Part shown: one piece after another, positions 1-9,024 of the stretch | Layout: every line of letters starts with the position of its first letter | Position numbering within the stretch: the first letter of the stretch is position 1 | Source of the DNA: Diphasiastrum complanatum | Taxonomy: Eukaryota > Streptophyta > Lycopodiopsida > Lycopodiales > Lycopodiaceae | NCBI GenBank assembly: GCA_029204225.1 | Contig: CM055098.1 | Coordinates: forward strand, 25,424,973-25,458,972 | Length of the DNA: 34,000 nt | Direction of reading: 5' to 3' | Made by a program: the position numbers and the translations under genes | Notes under the pieces: model-generated | Told to the model about the DNA's origin: nothing | Databases searched by the model: none | The model's input: only the letters and a program-made list of their open reading frames with translations

Positions 1-2
1 TA

Positions 3-74
3 GAAAAAATCCGAAATGATTGCATACGTGGTGGTTTGGATGTCCGAGGCTCGGATTACGTTGATGATTACTAG
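3..74 (+). other. Possible coding tail at the window edge
   Basis: Frame 3 is open from the window edge and reads about 23 residues with a coding-like, acidic end (...GGLDVRGSDYVDDY) before a TAG at 72-74. I do not recognise it. It could be the last exon of a gene that begins outside the window, or an exon related to the ORF at 273-749. It is too short to settle. Confidence 0.2.
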
Positions 75-136
75 ATATTCAAAGGCTTGTTAAATATCCA
101 TCTTTCATCAAAATTATTAGTCGATAATAACGACCA

Positions 137-201
137 CAATTAATTTCTACAAAAGTATGGTCACATCTACAATTAATTCTACAAAAGTATAGTCACATCT
201 A
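137..201. repeat. Tandem duplication, 2 x about 33 bp
   Basis: Two adjacent copies start CAATTAAT and end GTCACATCTA (137-169 and 170-201). They differ by a 1-base indel and one substitution. A third partial start (CAATTTATT) follows. The repeat lies just upstream of the ORF at 273-749. Confidence 0.85.
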
Positions 202-272
202 CAATTTATTATTGAAATTGACAAGGTTAAGCTATAAACAAACAATGTGTTAAAGTATGAGTTTGTAGTGTT

Positions 273-749
273 ATGTATTCCAAATTTATTTTCTTTGCTC
301 GTTTACAGGATGCTATTGAAATTGATGCCTTTGGTATGAGACATGGAGGCATCCGAGGTGTATCAACCGCCGGGAGAAAAGATGTGTCTCTATCTCATTA
401 TTTGAAAAACTTTCAAAATAATGAGATTTGTATATATCATTCATCTTTTAATCCATATGCAACCACTGTCATTATGGCCATCAAATCATTATCAGTTTGT
501 TTAGGAGGCCATAAGTACGCAAGAGAAACATATAAAATAATGTTTGTGAAAAGGGATTTGGCTATTAAAATTTTGGGTTATACTCCCAATGAGACTACAA
601 AAAGATCATCTGCAATGGCCCTTTATTCGGGTTACATTAATATGAGCAAAAAGGAAAATTTAGAATTTTTGGATCCATATGGAGGGAGATTATTCCTTCA
701 TGACAATACCATCCGCCTGAATCTTGATGAGGATGATGATGATAATTAA
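273..749 (+). CDS. Unrecognised intact ORF converging on the transposase
   Basis: This ORF encodes 158 residues with no internal stop. I do not recognise a family. It has a basic, hydrophobic middle (residues about 35-115, with a possible amphipathic stretch near ATTVIMAIKSLSVCLGG) and a strongly acidic C-terminus (LDEDDDDN). The sequence CTCGTTTACAG at 300-310 is a good splice acceptor, so the true exon may start at 311 (DAIEIDAFG...) and the ATG at 273 may be intronic. It ends 138 bp from the stop of the minus-strand transposase remnant, so the two converge. It could be an accessory gene of the same transposon or an unrelated exon. Being open while the neighbour is broken in several places is the main reason to take it seriously. 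Confidence 0.45.
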   Translation: MYSKFIFFARLQDAIEIDAFGMRHGGIRGVSTAGRKDVSLSHYLKNFQNNEICIYHSSFNPYATTVIMAIKSLSVCLGGHKYARETYKIMFVKRDLAIKILGYTPNETTKRSSAMALYSGYINMSKKENLEFLDPYGGRLFLHDNTIRLNLDEDDDDN

Positions 750-1049
750 ACAATTTTATGTACTAGATTTTTGATATATTACAAGGATCTCTCTTTTGTT
801 ATGAATTTGAATGCCTTTCAAAAAATCGTAACACTTGGTGATAGCTTGATATCTAAATTGTGCTCTTTTATAAAACCATTGAAAAAGTTAAACTAAATAT
901 TTATTTCTTGAATTGTGTCCTCCATGATTTCTTGCTCTATGAAATGCTCCCCTTGCTTGCCAATGAGATTTTTCCATGCCTTGTGATGACCAGATACTTA
1001 AGCTCCCATATTCCTTTGCAAAATAAGTTGCATGATGAAGAAGGATGTA

Positions 1050-1138
1050 CTGCAAACAATAGTTTCGATTAGTTACATCGGTAGAAAAAAATATAAACCT
1101 GAATGAGAAAAGTATTAGATAATGATATAGATTAGCAC
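1050..1138 (-). other. Intron in the transposase remnant
   Basis: On the minus strand ...CATTACATG|gtgctaat...ttgtttgcag|TACATCCTT. The intron is 89 bp, with a GT donor and a pyrimidine-rich AG acceptor. Both flanking exons are in phase 0, so the reading passes from ...NVTHYM directly to YILLHHATYF. Reading through it instead gives a lysine- and phenylalanine-rich non-coding stretch. Confidence 0.7.
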
Positions 1139-1265
1139 CATGTAATGAGTAACGTTGTCTTTTCCCCAACAATCATGTACAGATTTTACAAATGTGGTGC
1201 AATGATTTTGCAAAGTCCTCATATCTTCTGGTGATAGGTTTTCTTTCCTGATAACACCTATGAGT

Positions 1266-1305
1266 TTGTCTAAGTTGGTCCACACTTGTCTAAGTTGGTC
1301 CAAAC
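1266..1305. repeat. 20-bp tandem duplication that shifts the frame
   Basis: The copies TTGTCTAAGTTGGTCCACAC and TTGTCTAAGTTGGTCCAAAC are adjacent. On the minus strand the peptide VWTNLDK occurs twice, in different frames. Because 20 is not a multiple of 3, this alone disrupts the transposase. Confidence 0.85.
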
Positions 1306-1984
1306 TTGTCTCTTTTCCACTCGATTACTTCCTTCCAGTGTTCGTGTGGCTTGAACAATTTCTCTCCAAATTTCATATTTGACACTTGATTCTTTGCATG
1401 TGTGATTGGATAAGAATCTTCTTGCTTTAGCACCTCCAATTGATGGCTTATTAGGAACGCTTCCTTTGTTTTTCCGGAGAGTCTATCACTTTTTTCAATC
1501 GTGACATTCCCTTTATGTAGTCTTTATTTGACAGAACTATTTCCAACCTCCTAATTGCTGTTTTAGCCACAGACTCCGGTTTATGATTCCATGCTAGTAG
1601 AATATGCAGGTAAATAAGTTTTTCAATGATACGAACCTCAGCATGCAATGTGCATATGTGAGCATTTTTTAATAGAATTGGTAGAACACTTTTCATATTT
1701 GGATCTTCAACTTCTCGTGTTGGGCCAATGTTTGTTGATCGTTCCAAATTCATATTGTAGCAATCCTTCATGCAATAAAGACATGGATGCTTTGATGTTG
1801 CCCCATGAGAGACATTATATGTACATTTTAATGTTTTCAAATCCCCTGCAAGGTGCCATTGAATTTGAAAACTTCCATGGTTTTCGACTGTAAATTTCTC
1901 ACCCTCCAAATGTCTTTTTATAATCTCGCCATTATTTGTTCTTGAAAATATCCATGAAAGTATTTTATGGTCCTCTTTCAAGAC

Positions 1985-2079
1985 CTGTAGAGAAGCAAGC
2001 AATGCATGACATGTCAATAAAAACTGGCAAGGTATGAATTGTTAATAATGATATTCTAAATGAAAATTGAAATGTATAC
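1985..2079 (-). other. Possible second intron in the transposase remnant
   Basis: On the minus strand CATTCCAG|gtatacat...ttctctacag|GTCTTGAAAG, 95 bp, with consensus donor and acceptor. The coding frames on the two sides (SENHIWWHS before, LKEDHKILSW after) do not meet in phase as read. Either a base has been lost nearby or the true boundary is elsewhere. Confidence 0.45.
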
Positions 2080-2744
2080 CTGGAATGCCACCATATGTGA
2101 TTTTCTGATTGAACACTAAACATTCGATCATCTGTATCTAAAATTTTGTTCATCAAAGTGACACTCACTCATTTCATGACCCTTGATGATTTCAGATTCA
2201 TCCAATTTTATTACAATAATGGTCTTTCCATTTACTTGATGTTCATCTAGTTTATAGAATCGAATAATGTATTTTAGAACATTTTCAATATCAAGGAAAA
2301 TATTATTGCAATCGTTGAAATTGAGCTCACCATATTCTGATTTGTATAATTCAATTATATGAAGTAGTTGGCCAACTACTTTGAACATGCCATCATTATA
2401 ATAATTTCTTGCTAATCTTACCCAATATGGATGCGGAAGATAAATTTTCTACACCATCACTTGGGGAAAAGCTTCTTTAACTATTTTAAAAAAAGCAAAA
2501 TAAGCATTTCTACTAATTCCAGATACATCACATGCATCTTGTATCACATTTGCATCCAAGTATAATTGAGCCTTAATCAAACAGTCTCTGCAATTTCATT
2601 ATTCATTTTTTCAAACCGAGCATTTCTCAACATTTCCTTTGCTGACTTTCTTGGTACAACATGACTTAAAGATGATCCAATGCATGAACGATCTGTTAGA
2701 TAGTTCTTTGCCACCAAACATGATATGCAACAAACATATGAGAC

Positions 2745-3466
2745 TCAAATTATGTTTAATAAATAAATAATCCATGTTATCAAGTGCAAATCAAACTTAA
2801 ATGACATATACAAATCAAATAAACAGTTTATATGACAACATACTTGAATGCTCAAATTCTTTTGAGTTTGATTGCTGCTATGTGTAGATAAGTCATCAAT
2901 ATTCTTCATCGGTGCTCTCTTTCTTTTTTTCTTCATCATTGTCTTTTTGATAACTTTTATATCAACAATAGATTTTAAACTCTCGGATCACAACTTTTTC
3001 ATGGATTCTAACATTTCTTGGTTTGATCCCTGAAGAGTAGTGGTTGTAGCATTCAACTCTGACATAGCATTCTTGAGTGCATTGTTTTCAGCACTAGTGT
3101 GTTGCACATAATGAAGCAATTGTTGATTTGCACGTTGCAATTGTTGATTAGCAAACTGTAATTGTTGATTAAGACAAGATATGCTATGCATTCCAATATC
3201 ATGCAACCTTTGACAATATCCAAGTAATCCGCTATTTCCTTCACATACAAATCTGAGAAGATGAGTTTAGACTTAAAATCTGGACACAAATTGGTAGCTG
3301 GATCATTAGGATAAATTGATCCATCCACCCACAAATCCATATTCATATGATTATTCATTGTCAATTCTCTAACTATTGTAGCAACATTCTCTACAACTTT
3401 CACATTTTTCTTAATAATTGGAGTGCATTTCATCGGAAGAGCAACATGCAAATGGAACATTACCAT
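2745..3466 (-). pseudogene. N-terminal part of the transposase: coiled coil and basic cluster
   Basis: Minus-strand coding-like sequence lies upstream of the catalytic part. Segment 3466-3220 reads ...MDLWVDGSIYPNDPATNLCP... and DLYVKEIADYLDIVKG. Segment 3206-2988 contains three NQQL units (CLNQQLQFANQQLQRANQQL) and then a heptad-like, leucine-spaced stretch (SAENNALKNAMSELNA) typical of a coiled coil. After an in-frame TGA at about 2988 the same frame continues to MKKKRKRAPMKNID, a good nuclear-localisation-like basic cluster. A gap of about 150 bp, possibly an intron, separates this from the catalytic portion. Assignment to the same gene rests on strand, order and spacing. The C-terminal boundary and the switch from the 3466 frame to the 3206 frame (near 3190) are uncertain. 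Confidence 0.4.
3117..3170. repeat. 21-bp triplet-phase repeat encoding NQQL units
   Basis: Two full copies and one partial copy of CAATTGTTGATT(T/A)GCA... occur at 3117-3137, 3138-3158 and 3159-3170. The 21-bp period keeps the minus-strand frame, giving repeated ANQQLQ peptides at the start of the coiled-coil stretch. Confidence 0.8.
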
Positions 3467-3499
3467 TGTTAAAAGCTACAATCATGTAAATACTTCACA

Positions 3500-3884
3500 C
3501 TACAGGAAATCAATATGAATAGATCTAGCATACCTTACTTTTGTAATGTTTATGTCACATTGAAAAATCATCTTGTCTCACATTATACTATAAGCATACA
3601 GTGATTTCAAAAGTTCTACTACTCCTGCTTCAGTTTTTGCATTGAGCACACCAAGATTTTCAGTCTTAAAGCTCTAGTCCTGAATTTTGGAACGAGCATA
3701 AAGAGAAGTTATTACATCTCATGCTTAACTAGCTATTGTCTAAAGTTAACCATACTAGTTAAGCGTCGGGCAAGGCTGGAAACTTGAAAAACGGCGATCA
3801 GAAGTTACAGGTTCGCATTCTTTCTCTACGTAACCTCTCTTTAAAGTGAAATTTCTTAAAGGGCCCATTTTGAGCCCATATTTT
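3500..3884. other. No gene seen
   Basis: This is AT-rich sequence between the transposase remnant and the copia fragment. I see no supported ORF. CACTACAGGAAA at about 3498 resembles a CACTA tip but has no partner. Confidence 0.5.
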
Positions 3885-4465
3885 TCCTAATGAGAGGCCA
3901 AGACAATGCTATCTTCCGAATTCGACATGACCAATCTGGGCGAAGCTCATTTCTACCTTGGTATACAATTCCACAAAGACAAAAAATAGAAGTTGGTCTA
4001 CATTACACAACAGAGGTACATCTACAACATGTTAGTCAGATATAATCTGATTAATTGCAAGTTGCTCTCTCACCAATGGAACCAGGTCTCAAATTGTCAA
4101 AGGACTAGTGTCCCCAAACAATCCATGAGAAGCAGCAGATGCGTGAGTATCCTTACCATTCTAATAAAGAATCTCTTATGTATGCCATGATATGTACCAG
4201 GCCAGACATAGCTTTTGCAGTCAGCTCTCTCAGTCAGTTTATGACTAATCTTGGTGTAACACATTGGAAGGCTCTTATCAGAGTCATGAGATATCTTCAA
4301 GCTACTATGGACTTTTGCATTTGATATAGAGCAGTCAGCAATGACAAACTCAATTTACTCAGTGGCTACACAGATGCAAGTTGGACAGGAGATGTAGACA
4401 CTCGTAAATCCACTTCTGAATTTACATTCTTCCTCAACAATGGTCCAATTTTTTGGAACAGTCTA
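3885..4465 (+). pseudogene. Ty1/copia RT-RNase H fragment
   Basis: Decoded in two frames: SEFDMTNLGEAHFYLGIQFH (end of RT), then LVYITQQRYIYNMLVRYNL, MREYPYHSNKESLMYAMICT, RPDIAFAVSSLSQFMTNLG and YTDASWTGDVDTRKSTS. These are the conserved linker and RNase H entry of Ty1/copia pol. The same peptides occur on the minus strand at about 14775-14220, so this is a second copy of that family with scattered substitutions. It carries a stop in HKDKK*KL, a TGA after MDFCI and at least one frameshift. It ends abruptly at FWNS (4465), where unrelated leader sequence begins. No LTR is attached on either side. Confidence 0.85.
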
Positions 4466-4649
4466 ATTTTTTATTCTGAGAATTTTTTTCATTTTTGAGA
4501 AGTATCGATTGGTTGATTTTCAAAATCTTTTTCACGATATAGGAATCTGACTCTTGTCAAGTGGAAGAGATCTAGCAAATTTGATCTCAGATAGTTGTGA
4601 TTGAAAATTTAGATTCAATCTCATTGTCTGCTTGATTTAATCTGTAAAG
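4466..4649 (+). other. Leader-like sequence before gypsy gag
   Basis: This T-rich sequence separates the truncated copia fragment from the gag reading frame. It may be the remaining 5' untranslated leader of the gypsy-like element. No 5' LTR matching the one at 7394 is visible, so the element is 5'-truncated. Confidence 0.35.
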
Positions 4650-5448
4650 ACGGCTGCCCCTAGAGGTGCTCCTTAGGAAGTCAATCCAATCATTGTTAGA
4701 AGAGGACCCCGTTTGGATCTACCCAAATATAATGGATTAACAGATCCAGTTAGATTTCTTCAGATCTATTCTGAATCTTGTAAAGTCTATGGCGAAGTTT
4801 TTTCCCAGGATAAACTTAAGCTTTTTCCTATGGCCTTAACAAGCGCAACACAAGATTGGTACTATAATCAAGATGAGACTGAGCGTACAGATTGGGAGAC
4901 TGTTAAATGAGTCGTTATCACATGGTTCAAACCTCAAAAGTTTATGGAAGACCCTTTCCTACTTTTTAAGTAAAATTAAAATGGGAAAGCAAAAAATGGT
5001 TCGAGATTACATTGAATGGGTAAAACACCTCAGATCTGAGTGCAAACCTGAGATGATTAACGAAAATGCCATGATTATGTGATTTTTGTCAGGATTACCT
5101 AAAAGGATCAGACGTGAGCTGAAACACGCAATCTTGTGAAATGCTATGGATGACGCAATTTGGGAGGAGGATGAAGATTCAGACGATGAGTTGAATATCA
5201 ATATGTTGTCTTATACAGCAGGGCAGACCACTACGACATCCACAACTATTGCATCAACGAATGTCAATGCTAATGCAGAAATGATGCTCAATGAGTTCCA
5301 GAAACTCGACAAGAACCAGCAGAAACAGATGAAAAAGTTGCAATCGCAATTTGATGAGAAGATCAAAGCATTGGAAGATTTCCATGGACAAGCGAACAAG
5401 GAACCTGAGAAGTTTGCAAAAACTTTTTCTAGCAGAAAGAACCAGTAG
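4650..5448 (+). pseudogene. Ty3/gypsy-type gag, broken
   Basis: This is a retrotransposon capsid-type gag. DLPKYNGLTDPVRFLQIYSE followed by LFPMALTSATQDWYYN and VRDYIEWVKHLRSECKPEMI is the usual gypsy gag pattern (target sequence, W-W-x-F-like region and the 'fxxLk' helix). A likely original start is at 4650, where ACGGCTGCC stands for ATGGCTGCC; the frame TAAPRGAP*EVNP runs directly into the capsid. Stops occur at 4674, 4908, 5080 and 5138, with a frame change near 4965. The C-terminal part is an acidic linker (EEDEDSDDE) and a glutamine/lysine-rich coiled coil (FQKLDKNQQKQMKKLQSQFD). I see no CCHC zinc knuckle. Confidence 0.75.
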
Positions 5449-6440
5449 CAGATCCAGTACCTGCTGATTGTATACCATTAACTGATATACCAACAACATC
5501 TGGAGTCTATCCAAATCTTCATGCAGAAAAAAGAAGATATCAGGATATGAGGCAGTGGATTAAACATCTACAAGAAGAAGAGGAGCTTGAAGCTGCTAGA
5601 GCAACCACCAAAGTTCATTCTTCACCATTGCAGCTATTGAAAAATTCACGTACAAATATGAATGCTCAGTTGCATCATCATGAAGAACTCTTCAAGATGA
5701 CTGAACCAAAAGCACCTCAAACAGAACTGCTCATGAATATTTTGTCTAGTAAGGTCAATATTTCGTTGGGAGAGTTCCTGAAGTTGGTGCCAAAAGAAAA
5801 GAAGTATTAGCGCAAAAGTTAACTCAAGTTGAACCAGAAGTCCATCAAGAGCCACTTTTTTTTGCCGGATTTAAAGAATCTAATGAAGTACTCCATGTCG
5901 GAACAACTTGGGAAAGTGAGCAAAAAAATATCTCCCTGTCGATACAACATAATCAATTTCTTAATGAAGCAGCCGCGATAGATGGTTGTTTGGGAGTTTA
6001 CTGATTTCTACAAACCTATGTGCAAAATGGGGCCTTACAAAGATAAAGCCTGCGATTTTGCCATTAAACCACCTGATCAAACGATAGTTCATTCGCGAGG
6101 AATGGTTGAAGATATACTTGTCAAAATTGTTGGAGTACAGTTTGTCATTACTTCGTAGTAATGGACTTACCGGAGGCACCAAATATCTACTGAGTCCTAT
6201 TGGGATGCCCATGGTTACGAGTTGCGCAAGTAATTCATAACTGGGGTACTGAATAAATCACTTTTGAAAATCGTGAACGTGCAATCAAGTTGATCTTGTA
6301 ACTTGGACTATCAAACCAGTGGTTCGAAAAGAGGATGATAATTCATCAACAACATATCATATTTGTGACCGACCACTAAAAAATTTGAGAGTTCATTACG
6401 ACTCTCAAACCGATACTGTCAACTAGAATGAAGCTCTTGC
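5449..6440 (+). pseudogene. Gypsy-type linker and retropepsin-like protease remnant
   Basis: Frames alternate. One stretch (5547-5810) reads an acidic, charged linker (HLQEEEELEAARATTK) and VNISLGEFLKLVPKEKKY. After a frame change, about 6010-6260 reads GMVEDILVKIVGVQFVIT, then VMDLPEAPNIY, then VLLGCPWLRVAQVIHNW. The order VxDhLVKV...F...hVMD...hLLGxPWL is the C-terminal half of a gypsy-type aspartic protease. The N-terminal catalytic DSG/DTG is not clear. Several stops and frame changes make it non-functional. No RT, RNase H or integrase follows. Confidence 0.6.
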
Positions 6441-7271
6441 AACGATTGACTATACAGCAGGATATATGTGTCAACAAGATAATCAGTCAGATTTGAGTGA
6501 GATTTCATTATTGGATCGAACCTTGGATACACCAATCACTTTTCCATTGAATGTGCTGAATGTAACTTGGATACCAACGGAGCCTATACCATATCCAATT
6601 GAAGATGGACTCATTCCTATGAGTCATGCCTTGACTATGATGACAATGCAGAACTTACTGATGAGCATATTCTAAATCATATGGATTCGACTAGATTTGG
6701 AGTCAATAATATTCTTGATGAACCAATAATAAAATTGCCAAAAGCAGTTATATTGAAGGAAGACATGATCACAAGGTCAATGACGAAGAAACAAGCCAAG
6801 CAACATTATAATACTGTTCTAAAATGGGAAAATCCTCCTCAAAAGATTGATTCAAAGAATGTGCCACCCTTACTGGATAAAGGCAAAGGAAAAGTCAAGG
6901 ATGATTATACAAGTCAGAATTCTAGCAAGACATCATCATTAAGGAAGTCTTCACCTTTGAAGAAGAGTTTATCTTCTTAGAAGTCATCACTTCCATGATC
7001 AATTCCTGCTAAGAAGGCTAAGCGAAGATCCAAGACAAATCCTTTTGAAGAAGAAGAAGTAGATGTAGTCTAGCATAATATGCCCGAACATTTTAAACGC
7101 TATGCACTGGATGACGTGGTTATCATGTTACCCAAAGCACATCGTGAACCTGAAAAACAGGTGCCAGAATTGAAAGACGTTTATGATGGCCTAGCTTGGA
7201 CAACTTCAAAGTGGATCGTTGGAGCCCACCGTTGTTTTTTGCCACACAATTTAGATTTCAACACTACCTAA
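6441..7271 (+). pseudogene. Post-protease reading frames of the gypsy-like element
   Basis: Three open pieces lie in the same direction: 6466-6675, 6681-6980 and 7080-7271. They contain KAVILKEDMITRSMTKKQAK, a lysine/serine-rich basic stretch (KGKGKVKDDYTSQNSSKTSS...), and a last part with WTTSKWIVGAHRCFLPHNLD. I recognise no RT, RNase H or integrase motif, although the stretch runs to about 120 bp before the 3' LTR. These look like what remains of a non-autonomous element's C-terminal coding region. Function unknown. Confidence 0.45.
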
Positions 7272-7393
7272 CTCGATTTCATGGAGAAGGTGTAGTATCA
7301 TTTAATAAAGATTCGACATGAGGCAAATAAAAGCCCACAGTAACTACATCTCGTAGGTGTCGTGGGACTGCCACCAGTTTTGGTGGGAGATAG

Positions 7394-8100
7394 TGTTGGA
7401 GGGTTTGCAGATGCCAAGGCATCTCTAACCCTAGTTAATAAGTGAGAGGGATTTGGCACCCTACGTGTGTAAGTCCAACCCGATGATCACATAGAGATTT
7501 GATTAATTAGAAAGTCAATAAAAGGCCTTTAGGCCTTTTTGTGGGACTTTTAATGTCAGGGCCTAAATGCCAAGTTTGTGAATAAAGTTGGGTTTCCCTC
7601 CAATTGGGATGGTTCCCACTCTTTTTAAAATTTGAATAGTTAGGGAGGCAAAAATGGACTAATAGGATTCAGAGGCCAAGGTCCTCCTCTCTACTATAAA
7701 AAGGGACCAACTCAAGTTTGCTACACATGTACATATCTTCATTTCAATAAAGCAGATTGGTTCTCTTGTGAAATGGATTTATGAACGTCCTTGATCTCTA
7801 TCACGTTTTCTCCATCTCTCATGCTTTTATTGTGTTTTGCTATTTGTTGGATCTGATTGTTATTGGGATTTCATGTTTTTATACTTTTTATGAGAGAAAG
7901 GGAGAGAGAGAAAGAGTAAGCTATCTTCATTGTGGATCTAGTGTTAATGCTTAGGGTTAGTGGATGGTAGAGTTAGATGTGAATCTTTCATTCATGCTGA
8001 AATCTGAACTATGTTATCGCTTTCATGGAAATGAATTTACGCGTGACAACTAACTTCATCTCCTTGATGCTAGATTGATTGGATCTTGGGTTGAGGATAG
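7394..8100 (+). mobile_element. 3' LTR of the gypsy-like element
   Basis: A purine-rich tract (GGTGGGAGATAG, 7382-7393) is directly followed by TGTTGGAGGG, the expected PPT|TG junction. Inside are a TATA box (TATAAAAAG, 7695-7703) and, about 45 bp downstream, AATAAA (7746-7751), matching the U3-R layout. A small palindrome AAAAGGCCTTTAGGCCTTTT lies near 7518. The 3' end is not defined because no second LTR is present. The copia LTR starts at about 8118, so this one cannot extend much beyond that. Confidence 0.6.
7695..7703 (+). promoter_or_regulatory. TATA box of the gypsy-like LTR
   Basis: TATAAAAAG in an otherwise AT-rich LTR, about 45 bp before an AATAAA signal. It would drive transcription of the element from an LTR of this type. 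Confidence 0.55.
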
Positions 8101-8117
8101 GCAAGGAAAGAAACCCA

Positions 8118-9010
8118 CTACAAGGAAATGACTCTGGCAAAGTGTGGGGCTACCCTAAATGAGACTTAAGGACATTGTCATTTTTTTTGCAAAAAGCCGA
8201 CACTGTCGTCTTTTTGCGACACTGTCGCTATAGAGTGATAGTTTTAGTTCATTTATGCAGACAAACTGTTTACGGCCAATTTTCACCGCTTATCAGCAAT
8301 CAATTTCTGAGAAGGAACTGGATAATTGCCAACAGACACCACCCAACTGGCAATCTTATTTGACGACCTAATTACTTAGTATAAATCAGCTGTTCATACA
8401 TTTCTTTTTAAGAAGTTCTGAAGTTCTGAAGTTTTTGATCAATAGAACATCAAGTAATGAATAGTTAGCTCTCTCTCTCCAAAGCCTACAAGCTTGAACG
8501 CTCCTGAGCATTCTAGCTCACTTCTTAGAGTTGTTTAGAGATTGCTATTGCGCTTACTACTTATCAACATTGCGCTTAATTCAGACTTTTGTTTTAGCCG
8601 GTCAGAGATAGCTTAGAGTACGTGGCTTCGATCCGCAACTTATTGTACTCATTCACTTCTGTTTTGTTTTCATATTGAATCAATACTATCTTTGATTGCA
8701 TTCAGGTTTATCTTAGAATGTATGTGTTTCTATAGTTCTTCATGAGTAATTATTTGTCTGATAATTCAATGCATTATTATTTGGCTATGTAATCATTGTA
8801 GCACTGATGATTTTAAAGTTAGTTACTATAAGATCGAACGTGATTTCTATCACTATTGTTTTTTTCGAAATTGATAGGCGTAATCATGCATGAAGAAAGA
8901 GAAAGACAGTCTATTCTGCTATGCACAATAAGTTTTCTTTCTTGTCGTTTGAATTTCTTTTATTCAAATCTTATTCGACATATCTTTCACGTACTTCTTT
9001 CCGACATATT
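8118..9010 (+). mobile_element. Ty1/copia LTR (family A), plus strand
   Basis: Blocks match the minus-strand LTR at 13085-13849: AAGGAAATGACT(C/T)TGGC near 8123, TGCAGACA(A/G)ACTGTTTA near 8256, and GACGACCTAATT(A/G)CTTAGTATAAAT at 8363-8386, all in the same order. The right end lies just before a tRNA-iMet-type PBS at 9012. The left boundary is set by where similarity starts and could be a few tens of bases off. The minus copy begins TGCTGG; that tip is not seen here, so this LTR is probably 5'-truncated. Confidence 0.65.
8379..8386 (+). promoter_or_regulatory. TATA box of copia LTR A
   Basis: AGTATAAAT is conserved in sequence and context with the minus-strand LTR (AGTATAAATAG, near 13426). 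Conservation between two copies makes it a credible promoter element. Confidence 0.6.
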
Positions 9011-9011
9011 G

Positions 9012-9024
9012 TGGTATCAAAGGG
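9012..9024 (+). other. Primer-binding site, initiator tRNA-Met type
   Basis: TGGTATCAAAGGG differs by one base from the start of the canonical plant copia PBS TGGTATCAGAGC. It sits immediately after the LTR end. Normally a leader and gag would follow, but here the protease region begins within about 30 bp. Confidence 0.7.

Larger units (their letters stand above)
888..2692 (-). pseudogene. Decayed DDE-type transposase, catalytic part
   Basis: Read right to left, the pieces join into one transposase-like protein: a segment with DACDVSGISRNAYFAFFK (about 2550-2500), a segment with KLDESEIIKGHEMS (near 2180), a segment with AGDLKTLK followed by HPCLYCMKDC (about 1850-1770), a basic stretch with WREIVQATRTLEG (near 1350), and a last exon with SLSIWSSQGMEKSHWQARGA (1049-888). 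The D near 2195, the D of GDLK and the E of GMEKSH are sensible candidates for an RNase H-fold DDE triad. A CxxC after the second D is also seen in the RAG1/Transib group, but I assign no family. Damage: an in-frame TAG near 2455, frame changes near 2590, 2165 and 1455, and a 20-bp duplication at 1266-1305. A clean in-phase intron (1050-1138) shows a eukaryotic gene structure. I saw no terminal inverted repeats or target-site duplication. Confidence 0.6.

Noticed and set aside
888-2692. Naming the transposase as RAG1-like or Transib
   Set aside because: The CxxC after the second D is suggestive, but I cannot align the rest by eye, so the family is left open.
3496-3510. CACTACAGGAAA as a CACTA tip bounding the transposase
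   Set aside because: It points to the right, away from the transposase remnant, and has no inverted partner.
5254-5514. Minus-strand open stretches over gypsy gag
   Set aside because: They are antisense shadows of the plus-strand glutamine/lysine-rich gag coiled coil.
8117-8130. CACTACAAGG as a CACTA transposon tip
   Set aside because: The adjoining sequence (AAGGAAATGACTCTGGC...) aligns with the copia LTR at 13085-13849, so it belongs to that LTR, and no partner terminus or subterminal repeats are present.
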